24,658 nt of DNA from CAYYMH01 sp964472785 (lineage in GTDB: Bacteria > Zhuqueibacterota > Zhuqueibacteria > Thermofontimicrobiales > Thermofontimicrobiaceae), in assembly GCA_964472785.1 (NCBI GenBank), contig CAYYMH010000060.1:1-24658 (forward strand). Direction: 5' to 3'. Below are positions 6,821 to 14,906 of this stretch, one piece after another. The notes beneath the pieces are model-generated. The model did not search any database and had not been told where the DNA came from. It saw only the letters and a list, made by a program, of their open reading frames with translations. The translations under genes and the position numbers were made by a program. How positions within the stretch are numbered: position 1 is the first letter of the stretch; the number at the start of each line of letters is the position of its first letter.

Positions 6821-9397
6821 TTATTTCACCAACATCATCTTAATAACCTCCCGAAATTCACCCGCCTGAATCTTGCCAAAATAGATGCCACTGGCCAACT
6901 GACCGGCATTCCAGTTAATCCGGTAACTCCCTTTCGCTTGAGTCCGATCGATGAGCGTGGTGATTTTTCTGCCGGTGATGTCGTAAATCGTTAACTGCAC
7001 ACGCTCGTTTTTTGGGATCGAGTATTGAATCGTGGTTTCGGGGTTGAACGGATTGGGAAAGTTTTGACAGAGTTCGAATTTTTCCGGTGCGGTGTGTGTC
7101 GAACCACCGGAACCGGTGTAAACTGAACCGGGCAGCTCCCTGCCCACGGGGAGCGATTCGCCGGCGCCGTCCGTCAGATAAATATTCACCCAGTCCGGTC
7201 GGTCTGGCAGATCGCCTGCCATGACTTTATTCGCCCATTCCTCGTCCGAAAGCCGGTAAAAATTGTCAGTGATGGTTTCATAATAGGACATCACCGGTCC
7301 CACAAAACACATCGGCTGATAACAATCCGAGGGCGAGTCGGCTAAAAATACACCGAGGTTGATTTTTCCCACGCCCACGTGTAACACGTGTCCCACCGGA
7401 GCGCCATTGTAGTCGGTTGGCTGTGTGTGAACATCGGCGACAATGAAATCTCCTTTGGCGGCATCTTCGGGCTGAAAATATAAATCAGCATACCACCCGG
7501 AAAAAGGAGGCGCGCCACTCATGGCTTCGAGGAACAACATGCGTTTCAGAAAATCGGTTTCCTGTTCCGTGAACGGTTCACCGTTCAATTCCTTTTCTGC
7601 CAATGTCTCCAGTTTGACCATGACGTTTTTCAGGCGCGGAAAATAGCCTTTAATAAATGATATGCGCCAATGATCGATCGGAATTTGAGAGATTCGTTCA
7701 TACGCCCGTTCCGCGAATGTGGCAATATTCCGGTAAAATTCCGGATACGGCTCAATATAAGAATGGGGAAACGAACAGCCCGAACCGCCGGTGTACGATT
7801 GCTTGGCATACAACAAATTGTCGTGGCGCAACTGTGCCCAGGACGCAAGCTGGGTGTTGAGTTTTTCCTGATGCCAGGCTGATGTTTTCATGAAAAATGG
7901 CGCGCTGTTTACTTGCCCCGATTCCGGATTGAGCGCGCGAATCGCATTAAGCCACAGATTGTAAAAGGTGGATTCCCAAAACGGTGTATCGTATGAGTCA
8001 ACAAGATAGCGCAACGCAGCCAGTTGGGAGGAATATGTGTAAGTGTCCAGCTCGTTCTTTAATAAATGAGCAGCATCATTGTTGCCCAACACGTACATCG
8101 CGTCCAGCGGATCCGGGAGCGGGCGCCAGACTTTTTGCTGCTGGTAAATAATCCGGTCAAACACCACGTTGGAAAAAACGTAAGAATCAATGATGAACCG
8201 CTGTCCCATTACCCGGAACGAAACCGGCAGTACTCCGGGTTCATCGCTGAACGGATCCATCAGCAAAATATTGGACAGAATTTTTTGCCCGGCATTGACT
8301 GAATTGGAGAGCGCGGTTTGAAAATTGTCGTAAGTGCTATCGTCCAGCAAATCATCAGCACCGGTAATGTTGAGTGAGTTGATGATGTCCGAAAGTTCAT
8401 CCGGCGTCAGATTATCGCTTTCGCCCACCATAAAGTCAATGATCTGATTGTTCAAATTCATCGACTGTCGCGCGCCGGACAGTTCGATTAACTCGTTGAG
8501 CATTATGGCTCCCAAATTCATTCGCTTAATTTCCTCTTCAGTCCATGATGGTTCCCACGGATTTTCCGGCGGCGCCGTGAGCATAAAATCGATCCGTCCC
8601 AGCCACATCATGGTTTTGAAATAGGCTTCCAGCGTGCGTTCTTCGCCGGCATCATAAAAAATGTTCGTATAGTGACCTCTGGGTTTGAATTGACTGAAAT
8701 CGATATGTCTGAAACGTTCCGAAAATAGCGGAATATCAATGGATTGCTCAGCCAGAATGGCGTTCCAAATTGTGTTCACTTGCGACGGATCAGTAAAATG
8801 TGGGGATAATTTTGTATCACTCAACAGTGATCTGGCAATCGTGACGTATAAATCCACATCGGACAGTGCATCCTGCAATTGAGGATTGTCACCGTATTGC
8901 TGCTGAAGTGACGGGAACGAGTTATAAAGCGCAGTTAAAAATGTGTCCAGATTAGCCTCCAAAATATAGATTTCCAGATCCATCAGTATCAAATCGTAGG
9001 AGGCGTGCAAAGCCTGAAGGATAGCGTCTGTGGTTACGAGTACGGGCAGATCTTTAATGTAAATATCGTGCAGTGCCCGCCCGAAACATTCGTAGCTCAA
9101 TCGTTCGGTAACAACGAAACTATTTTTTTGCAGTAAACTAATTTCAGATTCGGTCAATCGATATTTTGTCTGAACCGAATCAAAATAGTTAAAGTTGTCC
9201 AAAGGAATATTGGCATCGTTCCCGTTGTAATAATCGGCAATGGGGGCATACTGAGACAAAAGCTGGTCAGTTTCCAGATTCTGATTGGTCTGCAGAAATT
9301 GCGCGTAATCATCAAATTGAAAGTCAGTTTGTCCGAAAATGAGAAACGGGAGACACAGGGAAGCGATGGCGATAGTAAATATTTTTAATGTTTTCAT
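6821..9397 (-). CDS. Secreted DUF3160-domain protein with type IX-style C-terminal sorting domain
   Basis: 858 residues. A Sec signal peptide (residues 1-22, ending LIFGQ) is followed by an Asp-rich N-terminal stretch. The DUF3160 region (about 95-740) is recognisable by LPVLVTTDAILQALHASYD, the KQSYTGG...YIEPYPEFYRN segment, VADVHTQP and SYYETITDNFYRLSDEEW. The last 85 or so residues carry CQNFPNPFNPETTIQYSIP...GRKITTL...GIYFGKI...KMMLVK, the beta-sandwich tail used as a sorting signal by type IX secretion in the FCB group. DUF3160 has no known activity. The protein is presumably cell-surface or released. The ATG is preceded by AAGGAGG at ideal spacing. The gene is monocistronic, with a TATAAT at 9511-9516 on the minus strand as its probable -10. 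Confidence 0.83.
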   Translation of the reverse strand: MKTLKIFTIAIASLCLPFLIFGQTDFQFDDYAQFLQTNQNLETDQLLSQYAPIADYYNGNDANIPLDNFNYFDSVQTKYRLTESEISLLQKNSFVVTERLSYECFGRALHDIYIKDLPVLVTTDAILQALHASYDLILMDLEIYILEANLDTFLTALYNSFPSLQQQYGDNPQLQDALSDVDLYVTIARSLLSDTKLSPHFTDPSQVNTIWNAILAEQSIDIPLFSERFRHIDFSQFKPRGHYTNIFYDAGEERTLEAYFKTMMWLGRIDFMLTAPPENPWEPSWTEEEIKRMNLGAIMLNELIELSGARQSMNLNNQIIDFMVGESDNLTPDELSDIINSLNITGADDLLDDSTYDNFQTALSNSVNAGQKILSNILLMDPFSDEPGVLPVSFRVMGQRFIIDSYVFSNVVFDRIIYQQQKVWRPLPDPLDAMYVLGNNDAAHLLKNELDTYTYSSQLAALRYLVDSYDTPFWESTFYNLWLNAIRALNPESGQVNSAPFFMKTSAWHQEKLNTQLASWAQLRHDNLLYAKQSYTGGSGCSFPHSYIEPYPEFYRNIATFAERAYERISQIPIDHWRISFIKGYFPRLKNVMVKLETLAEKELNGEPFTEQETDFLKRMLFLEAMSGAPPFSGWYADLYFQPEDAAKGDFIVADVHTQPTDYNGAPVGHVLHVGVGKINLGVFLADSPSDCYQPMCFVGPVMSYYETITDNFYRLSDEEWANKVMAGDLPDRPDWVNIYLTDGAGESLPVGRELPGSVYTGSGGSTHTAPEKFELCQNFPNPFNPETTIQYSIPKNERVQLTIYDITGRKITTLIDRTQAKGSYRINWNAGQLASGIYFGKIQAGEFREVIKMMLVK

Positions 9398-9610
9398 GGT
9401 GCTTCCTCCTTCTTAATATGTTCAAAATCTTTTTCCCAAAAGGGGGTTTGAGAAAAATTTTTATTTTCTGATGAGTGGTGCTTCTGCGGAAATCAGTTGA
9501 ATTTACCATTATTATAATAAACAATCTAAATGATAAAATCAACAAAATTATTATTTTTGTGATTTTGTTAAAGAAGTTTAAAATTTTCTTTTGGGGATTG
9601 GGGCGAAGCG

Positions 9611-9720
9611 AATAAAAGATGCCACGAGCCTCGGAGAATCAAAGTTTTGAAAATTAAAAAAAGCGAAGATAAATAGTATTTATAATATTTGTATTTTTGA
9701 GTCTTGGAGCCTTGGATGCA
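9611..9720. repeat. Dispersed palindromic repeat, copy C (degenerate)
   Basis: The left arm starts AATAAAAGATGCCACGAG. The right arm, on the minus strand, reads TGCATCCAAGGCTCCAAGACTC. The arms match at about 18 of 25 positions with one gap, so this is the most decayed copy. It lies in the 394-base gap between the PDZ gene and the DUF3160 gene and abuts the T-tract of the PDZ-gene terminator. The rest of the gap holds the DUF3160 leader and a probable -10 (TATAAT, minus strand, 9511-9516) with no good -35. Confidence 0.45.
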
Positions 9721-9775
9721 AAAAAAATAAAAAATCTCCCGCAGAATCAGTTTTCAATGCAGATTCAGCGGGAGA
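9720..9775 (-). terminator. Intrinsic terminator of the PDZ-protein gene
   Basis: On the minus strand, the stem TCTCCCGC pairs with GCGGGAGA, and after a T-T mismatch GAATC pairs with GATTC, closing a 13-base loop. A tract of 14 T interrupted by one A follows. It starts 16 bases beyond the PDZ-protein stop. This is the strongest terminator in the left half of the window. Confidence 0.85.
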
Positions 9776-9791
9776 TACCAACTATGAAAAT

Positions 9792-10697
9792 TTAAATAGT
9801 ACTTTCGATTTCTTCTGATTCTTTGATAATAATTTTCTTGACTTTTTTATCGACATCATCACCCTTTTTAAATTTAAAAAAAAGCTCCTCATCAGAGGGA
9901 TGTTTATAGTGCCAGTTGTGTTTTCCTGGCGGTGATATAAAAAATTTCTGTAATCCTTTACGTTCACCCAAAACGACGGATAGCGTCATCATCTTCTTCT
10001 GACGGACGAAGGTCACATCCACTTTTTCTTCCGGTTCAAGATCGGAAATAATCTCTTGAACATCCTCAGAATCACTGATTTGCTCGTCACCGATTTTGAC
10101 GATAACATCACCGACTTTGATTCCTGCTTCTTCAGCCGGGCTGTCCGCTTCGACTTCCAAAATCAGGGCACCCTCTCCGGGCTTCACATCAAAATAGGGC
10201 GCCAAGTCTTCATTCAGTTCTTGTAATTGTACACCGAGATAACCACCTTCATTACCAAAGAAAGCTATCTTATGCTCGCCGGGCTCACGGATGATGGACA
10301 ATGATTTTTCTTCTTTGGCTTCACTGATGACAACTTCAACTGTTTTATCCTTGCCATCCCTGATCAACTCGATTTTGGCTTTTTCGCCCGGTTCAATTTT
10401 TCGAACAACTCTGACTAATGTGTGCGGTTTTCTGATTTTTGTCCCATTGACTTTTAAAATCACATCATCTTCGGTCAGCCCGTATTCATCAGCCGGACTG
10501 TCGATGACGACGCGGCTCACAATGACACCGTAATCAAGGTTTAAATCTCTTTCGAGCTTTTTAGCGAGCGGATCGACATAGACGCCAAGATAGCCATGTT
10601 TTTTGCTTTCATCGTCGGCTAACATGGGTTGAGCAAAATAAAAAATGATAAAAAGTAGCAATGACGTGATCATAATTTGTTTTGCAATTTTGTTCAT
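9792..10697 (-). CDS. Exported protein with two PDZ domains and no protease domain
   Basis: 301 residues. A Sec signal peptide occupies 1-27 (hydrophobic core SLLLFIIFYFA, cleavage near LADDES). PDZ1 spans about 34-125 (GYLGVYV, then SPADEYGLTEDDVILKVNG) and PDZ2 about 150-245 (GGYLGVQL, then SPAEEAGIKVGDVIVKIGD). A charged Lys/Glu-rich tail follows. DegP/HtrA proteins place PDZ domains after a trypsin-like domain; here there is no His-Asp-Ser domain, so it cannot be a protease by itself. It probably binds exposed C-termini in the periplasm as a chaperone, adaptor or sensor. AAGGAG precedes the ATG with six bases between. It is divergent from the DUF456-kinase-regulator operon, so shared control is possible. 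A -10-like TATACT is seen at 10733-10738 (minus), with a poor -35. Confidence 0.8.
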   Translation of the reverse strand: MNKIAKQIMITSLLLFIIFYFAQPMLADDESKKHGYLGVYVDPLAKKLERDLNLDYGVIVSRVVIDSPADEYGLTEDDVILKVNGTKIRKPHTLVRVVRKIEPGEKAKIELIRDGKDKTVEVVISEAKEEKSLSIIREPGEHKIAFFGNEGGYLGVQLQELNEDLAPYFDVKPGEGALILEVEADSPAEEAGIKVGDVIVKIGDEQISDSEDVQEIISDLEPEEKVDVTFVRQKKMMTLSVVLGERKGLQKFFISPPGKHNWHYKHPSDEELFFKFKKGDDVDKKVKKIIIKESEEIESTI

Positions 10698-10873
10698 GGG
10701 TCACTCCTTCTGCTTTGATGGTTAATTGAATTAGTATAATTTGATTATTGAAATGATTTTCCGGACATCTAACTTTATGACTTGTTTGAGATGAAAAAAG
10801 TTTTACCGATTTTGTATTCGTGGTGCGCTAATAACCGTTTCGAGTCATCGAAAATGAATTTATCAGAATAGAA

Positions 10874-10902
10874 TTGCATTTATTGGAAAGATTTATTATA
10901 TT
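10874..10902 (+). promoter_or_regulatory. Predicted promoter for the DUF456-kinase-regulator operon
   Basis: TTGCAT (10874-10879), 17 bases, TATATT (10897-10902). The predicted start lies about 50 bases before the DUF456 ATG. It sits in the 261-base divergent gap with the PDZ gene. The form matches the other promoters proposed in this window, which also show TTG, a 17-base spacer and TAnnnT. Confidence 0.55.
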
Positions 10903-10958
10903 TGAAAAATCTCAATAGATTTTTATTTCAAAAATGACTAATTGAGGAAAAGAATTAA

Positions 10959-11441
10959 ATGCTGACTCTCATCATTATCATTGGAGCGATTCTACTCATT
11001 TTAGGTTTAATTGGCTGCATTATTCCGGCGCTGCCGGGGCCGCCGCTTAGCTTTGTAGCGATAATTTTAGTGCTTCTTTATCAGGGATTCGAGCCGCCGT
11101 TAACCTCGAATGTGGTAATCATTCTGGCAGTGCTTACAACAGCTGTCACAGTACTGGACTACATTATCCCGGCGGCAGGTGCCCGGAAATACGGCGCCTC
11201 CAAATGGGGTTTCTGGGGATCGATTGTTGGAATGATTTTCGGAGTCGCTTTTTTCCCGCCGTGGGGAATTTTTTTGGGTGCATTTTTGGGAGCCGTTTTT
11301 GTTGAATATTTGGTGGGGAAGAAGGGAAAAGATGCTTTTCGAGCCGGTTGGGGTGTATTTGTGGGAACGATTCTGGGGACGATTTTAAAAGTCGCCGTAT
11401 CGTTTGTGATCACATATTATTTTATCGTTGCGTTAATATAA
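10959..11441 (+). CDS. DUF456 integral membrane protein
   Basis: 160 residues, almost entirely hydrophobic, with about four to five inner-membrane segments. The DUF456 signature is visible: an N-terminal helix ending GCIIPALPGPPLSF (about 19-32), then DYIIPAAGARKYGASKWGFWGS (about 67-88), and Gly-rich FLGAFLGAVFVEYL. Small-xxx-small Gly spacing resembles glycine-zipper proteins. No function is established for the family. It is the first gene of an apparent operon, with its stop 12 bases before the histidine kinase. GAGG lies 11 bases before the ATG. Co-transcription with the two-component pair could mean that it supplies a membrane signal the soluble kinase lacks, but this is inference from position only. 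Confidence 0.82.
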   Translation: MLTLIIIIGAILLILGLIGCIIPALPGPPLSFVAIILVLLYQGFEPPLTSNVVIILAVLTTAVTVLDYIIPAAGARKYGASKWGFWGSIVGMIFGVAFFPPWGIFLGAFLGAVFVEYLVGKKGKDAFRAGWGVFVGTILGTILKVAVSFVITYYFIVALI

Positions 11442-11453
11442 TGTGGAGAATTC

Positions 11454-13340
11454 ATGGCAAAAGATTTAACAGAAATAATTGATGAGTTGAAACAACAAAT
11501 TGTGGACGATTGGACAAAAGAAGTTGATGAAGATAAAGTTCGGAAATTGTCTGATCAATACTTTTTCGATCTGCTTGATCTGATGAAAGACTCTTGTGCT
11601 GGCCAGAATATTCTCAACGGAATTGATCGAATTGAACGGATAAGTCAGACGTATATTAAAGCGGATCAGTTTTATCCATTAATGATTTTTAATGATTTAA
11701 CTGTCGGTAAAAATGTCGTACTGCGTATTCTAATTAATCAGATGTCGGATGATTTCGACATCAGCGATCAGATAATAAATTTGGCTAAATCGTGTGATAA
11801 GTTATTGATTGATTTTCTGAATCGCGTTCAAGGGGATAAATTGGGAAAATCTGTGCTACAGAGAATTTCCCTGGAGGAAACGAAAGACCTGTTGAAAAAT
11901 GCGGTGAATTTTTCCAACATCGGATTATTTATTTTAAATCGGGAGTTGCAGATTATTTATTGGGGCAAAGGGGTGAAGCGTCTCTATGAAATTGATGAGC
12001 GTGAAGTTTTAAATCGTCACATTTTAGAGAGCTTTCCGGTTTTGAAAAAGGAAGGAATTTATCAAAAAATTTTGGAGGTGTTAGAAACGGGAAACTCTGT
12101 TGATCTCATTTCCGTTCCGCACCAGTCGCTCAAAAAGGGAAAACGGCACATTGATTTCAAAATTTCACCGCTCAAAGATAATGAGTTGAATATTATCGGC
12201 GTTAACGTTCTGGTCAATGATGTAACGGACAGTAAAAAAGATGAAGAAACATTGAAAGAATACGAGCGTTTCGTGACCAATATTTTGGAGGATGCAGCCG
12301 AGGCTATTTTTGTGTTGGATCAAAATGACCGGATCAAAATGTGGAATAAGCAGGCAGCCAAAATGTACGGTTACAGCGCTGATAAGATGATCGGGAAACA
12401 TATTTCTCACATCGTTCCCAATGACGAGGAATCACAGCAGGAAATTTTGAAAATCAACCAGATTGTGAAAGAAAAAGGATATGTCAAAGACTGGGAGACA
12501 GAGCGGATCACTGTTGACGGCAGGAAGCTGATGCTGCGCCTGACCCGTACTGCGATTCGTGATGAGAAGAATAATTATCTGGGAAGTTCGGTAATTGCCC
12601 ACGACATTACCGAAAAGAAGCGACTGGAGCAACAACTGATTCAGTCGGAGAAATTATCCGCCGTGGGACAATTAGCCGCCGGTATTGCCCATGAGGTCGG
12701 CTCACCCCTGACAGCAATTTCCTCGCTGGCGCAACTGATGTACGAAAAAAGTGAAGACGAATGGGACCGGGATAAATTAAAAATGATCCGCGATCAAATC
12801 GACCGAATCTCCCGGATTGTCCGCGAACTGGTGAATTTTTCCAAACCGATTTCCACCACAGTGGGCGAAGTATCGGTGAATAACGTGATCGAAGAAGCGT
12901 ATCAGATTATCAGCTACGATAAGCGATTGAAACATTTCAAATTTGACATGCAACTGTTTCCCAATATCCCCCATATCCAAATTTCGTTTGATCAGCTTTT
13001 GCAAGTATTAATTAATATTTTATTGAACGCGGGGGACGCGCTTGAGAATAAAAGAGATGGCAAGATTTCCATTCACAGTCGATTGGTCGGGGAGAAGATC
13101 ATTATTTCGATTATTGACAACGGTGTAGGCATTCCAAAAGATAAACTGGATCATATTTTTGAGCCATTTTATACAACCAAAAAACCGGGGAAAGGTACCG
13201 GTTTGGGATTGTGGGTGTGTTACAACATTATTCAGGGATTTGCGGGTGAAATCATAGTGGAAAGCGAACCGGATAAAGGTACAGCATTTCATATTGTTTT
13301 ACCGGTATTTAAAAATCTGGATGAACAAAAAGATGAGTGA
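11454..13340 (+). CDS. Soluble PAS-domain sensor histidine kinase, NtrB-like
   Basis: 628 residues with no membrane segment or signal peptide, so it senses a cytoplasmic signal. An N-terminal helical domain of about 130 residues (containing DDWTKEV and YFFDLLDLM) recalls RsbR-type or other helical sensor domains, but I cannot name it with certainty. Two PAS domains follow at about 150-260 and 270-390 (the second has FVLDQNDRIKMWNKQAAKMYGYS). The HisKA domain has the phospho-acceptor His413 in GIAHEVGSPL. The ATPase domain has the N-box Asn525 (NAGDAL), Asp555 (DNGVGIP), the F-box FEPFYTTK and GKGTGLGL. All catalytic boxes are intact. It is probably autophosphorylated and passes phosphate to the regulator encoded next, whose start overlaps its stop by 8 bases (ATGAGTGA). 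GTGGAG precedes its ATG. Confidence 0.9.
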   Translation: MAKDLTEIIDELKQQIVDDWTKEVDEDKVRKLSDQYFFDLLDLMKDSCAGQNILNGIDRIERISQTYIKADQFYPLMIFNDLTVGKNVVLRILINQMSDDFDISDQIINLAKSCDKLLIDFLNRVQGDKLGKSVLQRISLEETKDLLKNAVNFSNIGLFILNRELQIIYWGKGVKRLYEIDEREVLNRHILESFPVLKKEGIYQKILEVLETGNSVDLISVPHQSLKKGKRHIDFKISPLKDNELNIIGVNVLVNDVTDSKKDEETLKEYERFVTNILEDAAEAIFVLDQNDRIKMWNKQAAKMYGYSADKMIGKHISHIVPNDEESQQEILKINQIVKEKGYVKDWETERITVDGRKLMLRLTRTAIRDEKNNYLGSSVIAHDITEKKRLEQQLIQSEKLSAVGQLAAGIAHEVGSPLTAISSLAQLMYEKSEDEWDRDKLKMIRDQIDRISRIVRELVNFSKPISTTVGEVSVNNVIEEAYQIISYDKRLKHFKFDMQLFPNIPHIQISFDQLLQVLINILLNAGDALENKRDGKISIHSRLVGEKIIISIIDNGVGIPKDKLDHIFEPFYTTKKPGKGTGLGLWVCYNIIQGFAGEIIVESEPDKGTAFHIVLPVFKNLDEQKDE

Positions 13341-14685
13341 AAAATTACTAATTGTCGATGACGATGAGATTTTGAGAGAATCGCTGACTGCGGTATTACA
13401 GAACCGGGGTTATCAATGCGTTCAAGCCGAAAATGGCAAGCAAGCATACGACCTCATTTCGACACAGGAATTCGATGTGGTTATCTCGGATATTGCCATG
13501 CCTGAAATGGATGGCATCCAACTGCTGGAAAAAGCGACGCAACTCAATCCCCGGATTCCTTTCATCATCATCACTGCTTACGCTTCGATGGAAACGGCCA
13601 TCATGGCGCTGCGCAAAGGCGCTTTTGATTATCTGATTAAGCCGCTGAATTTCGAGGATGTATATCTGAAAGTGGCAAAGCTACTGAAACATAAAGAGCT
13701 GATTACTGAAAATCAGGTGCTGCGTCAGGAATTGAATGACCAGTACAAATTTGAAAATATCGTGGGAAAGAGCGACGCCATTCAACATGTGTTCAAAACT
13801 ATCCGTCAGGTTTCCCAGACCGATAGCAACGTGTTAATTACCGGAAAAAGCGGCACTGGCAAAGAGCTCGTCGCACGGGCGATCCATTTTAACAGTCCGC
13901 GGATGAAGGGACGGTTTGTTGCCATCAATTGTGCGGCGGTATCAGAGACGCTATTTGAGAGTGAATTATTCGGACACAAAAAGGGCGCTTACACCGGCGC
14001 AGTTTCCGATGCCCAGGGATTTTTCAAGTCGGCTGAACTCGGCACCTTGTTTTTAGACGAAATCAGTGAAATACCAATTTCGATACAGGCGAAACTTTTG
14101 CGCGCCATCGAAACCAAAGAAATCATTCCGGTCGGCGGAAACACGCCGATAAAAGTAGATGCGCGTATCATTGCTGCCAGCAATCGATACCTCACGGATG
14201 AAGTTGAGAAAGGTAATTTCCGTGAAGATTTATACTATCGGTTAAATATCATTCACATCAGACTCCCCTCACTCGATGAGCGTCCCGAAGACATCCCGCT
14301 GTTGGTGAACCATTTTATTCAAAATTTCAGGGGACAAATGAACAGCCCGGTCAAAAACGTCGAACCGGACGTGATGCAGTTGCTAATCAATCACCAGTGG
14401 CACGGTGAAATCCGGGAATTGCAGAACGTAATCGAACGCATGATGATTTTTTGTGAGGGGGAGACGATTACGGTCAGCGACCTGCCTCGGGAAATTGTAC
14501 AGACCTCCAACGTCAAATCTGAAATCCCGCCGGGACTCAACTTAAAACAAGCGGTTCAGGAATTCGAGAAAAATTATATTTTGCAGAGACTAAAGCAGAA
14601 TAATTATCACCGTGGTAAAACAGCCAAAGCGCTGGGAATCGGCGAAGCAACGTTGTATCGGAAATTGCCGGAGCTGGATGATTGA
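13333..14685 (+). CDS. NtrC-family sigma-54-dependent response regulator
   Basis: 450 residues from the ATG that overlaps the kinase stop; an in-frame ATG at 13321 is also possible. The receiver domain (1-120) starts LLIVDDDE and has the phosphorylatable Asp53 in SDIAMPEMDG. The AAA+ domain has Walker A GKSGTGKE (171-178), the sigma-54 contact loop GAYTGA (218-223; GAFTGA is usual) and Walker B LFLDE (Asp242, Glu243), with an intact R-finger region. A Fis-type helix-turn-helix lies at about 425-447 (GKTAKALGIGEATLYRKL). It activates sigma-54 promoters when phosphorylated by the upstream kinase. Its target genes are not evident: I found no convincing -24/-12 promoter in this window. The Tyr in the loop is a conservative change seen in other members. 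Confidence 0.93.
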   Translation: MSEKLLIVDDDEILRESLTAVLQNRGYQCVQAENGKQAYDLISTQEFDVVISDIAMPEMDGIQLLEKATQLNPRIPFIIITAYASMETAIMALRKGAFDYLIKPLNFEDVYLKVAKLLKHKELITENQVLRQELNDQYKFENIVGKSDAIQHVFKTIRQVSQTDSNVLITGKSGTGKELVARAIHFNSPRMKGRFVAINCAAVSETLFESELFGHKKGAYTGAVSDAQGFFKSAELGTLFLDEISEIPISIQAKLLRAIETKEIIPVGGNTPIKVDARIIAASNRYLTDEVEKGNFREDLYYRLNIIHIRLPSLDERPEDIPLLVNHFIQNFRGQMNSPVKNVEPDVMQLLINHQWHGEIRELQNVIERMMIFCEGETITVSDLPREIVQTSNVKSEIPPGLNLKQAVQEFEKNYILQRLKQNNYHRGKTAKALGIGEATLYRKLPELDD

Positions 14686-14706
14686 AAAAACACAATCTGA
14701 TAATAA

Positions 14707-14732
14707 TCCGAGCTTTCAAACCCGGAGTTTTT
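14707..14732 (+). terminator. Possible weak terminator after the response regulator
   Basis: TCCG and CGGA, plus one inner G-C pair across an A-C mismatch, enclose a loop of about eight bases and are followed by G and five T. It is 22 bases after the regulator stop. The stem is short, so termination may be partial. The remaining 160 bases before the lipoprotein gene show no clear promoter. Confidence 0.35.
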
Positions 14733-14906
14733 CAAGTACAATCCATCCAAAAATCAATGAACTTTTTCAGTTTGTGAACGTCTAAATTAATAGTTCGACT
14801 GATAATGTGATGTAACTTTCTGATTTACAGATTTTTAATGATTTCGAGTTATCCGCTTTGCTAAATAATAAAAAATTTTACCAAAATATAATTGGAGGTG
14901 GAGCAC

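Noticed and set aside
9535..9570. Inverted repeat AACAAAAT...ATTTTGTT upstream of the DUF3160 gene
   Set aside because: It lies in a strongly AT-rich stretch where such matches arise by chance, and it has no supporting promoter geometry.
13294..13332. N-terminal extension of the response regulator from 13294
   Set aside because: The extra residues lie within the kinase coding region, and receiver domains normally begin a few residues before LLIVDDDE. The ATG at 13333 (or 13321) fits better.
14850..14872. Possible sigma-54 promoter upstream of the Tyr-rich lipoprotein gene (TTTGCT as -12)
   Set aside because: The -24 element lacks the required GG at the correct distance; only the -12 half matches.
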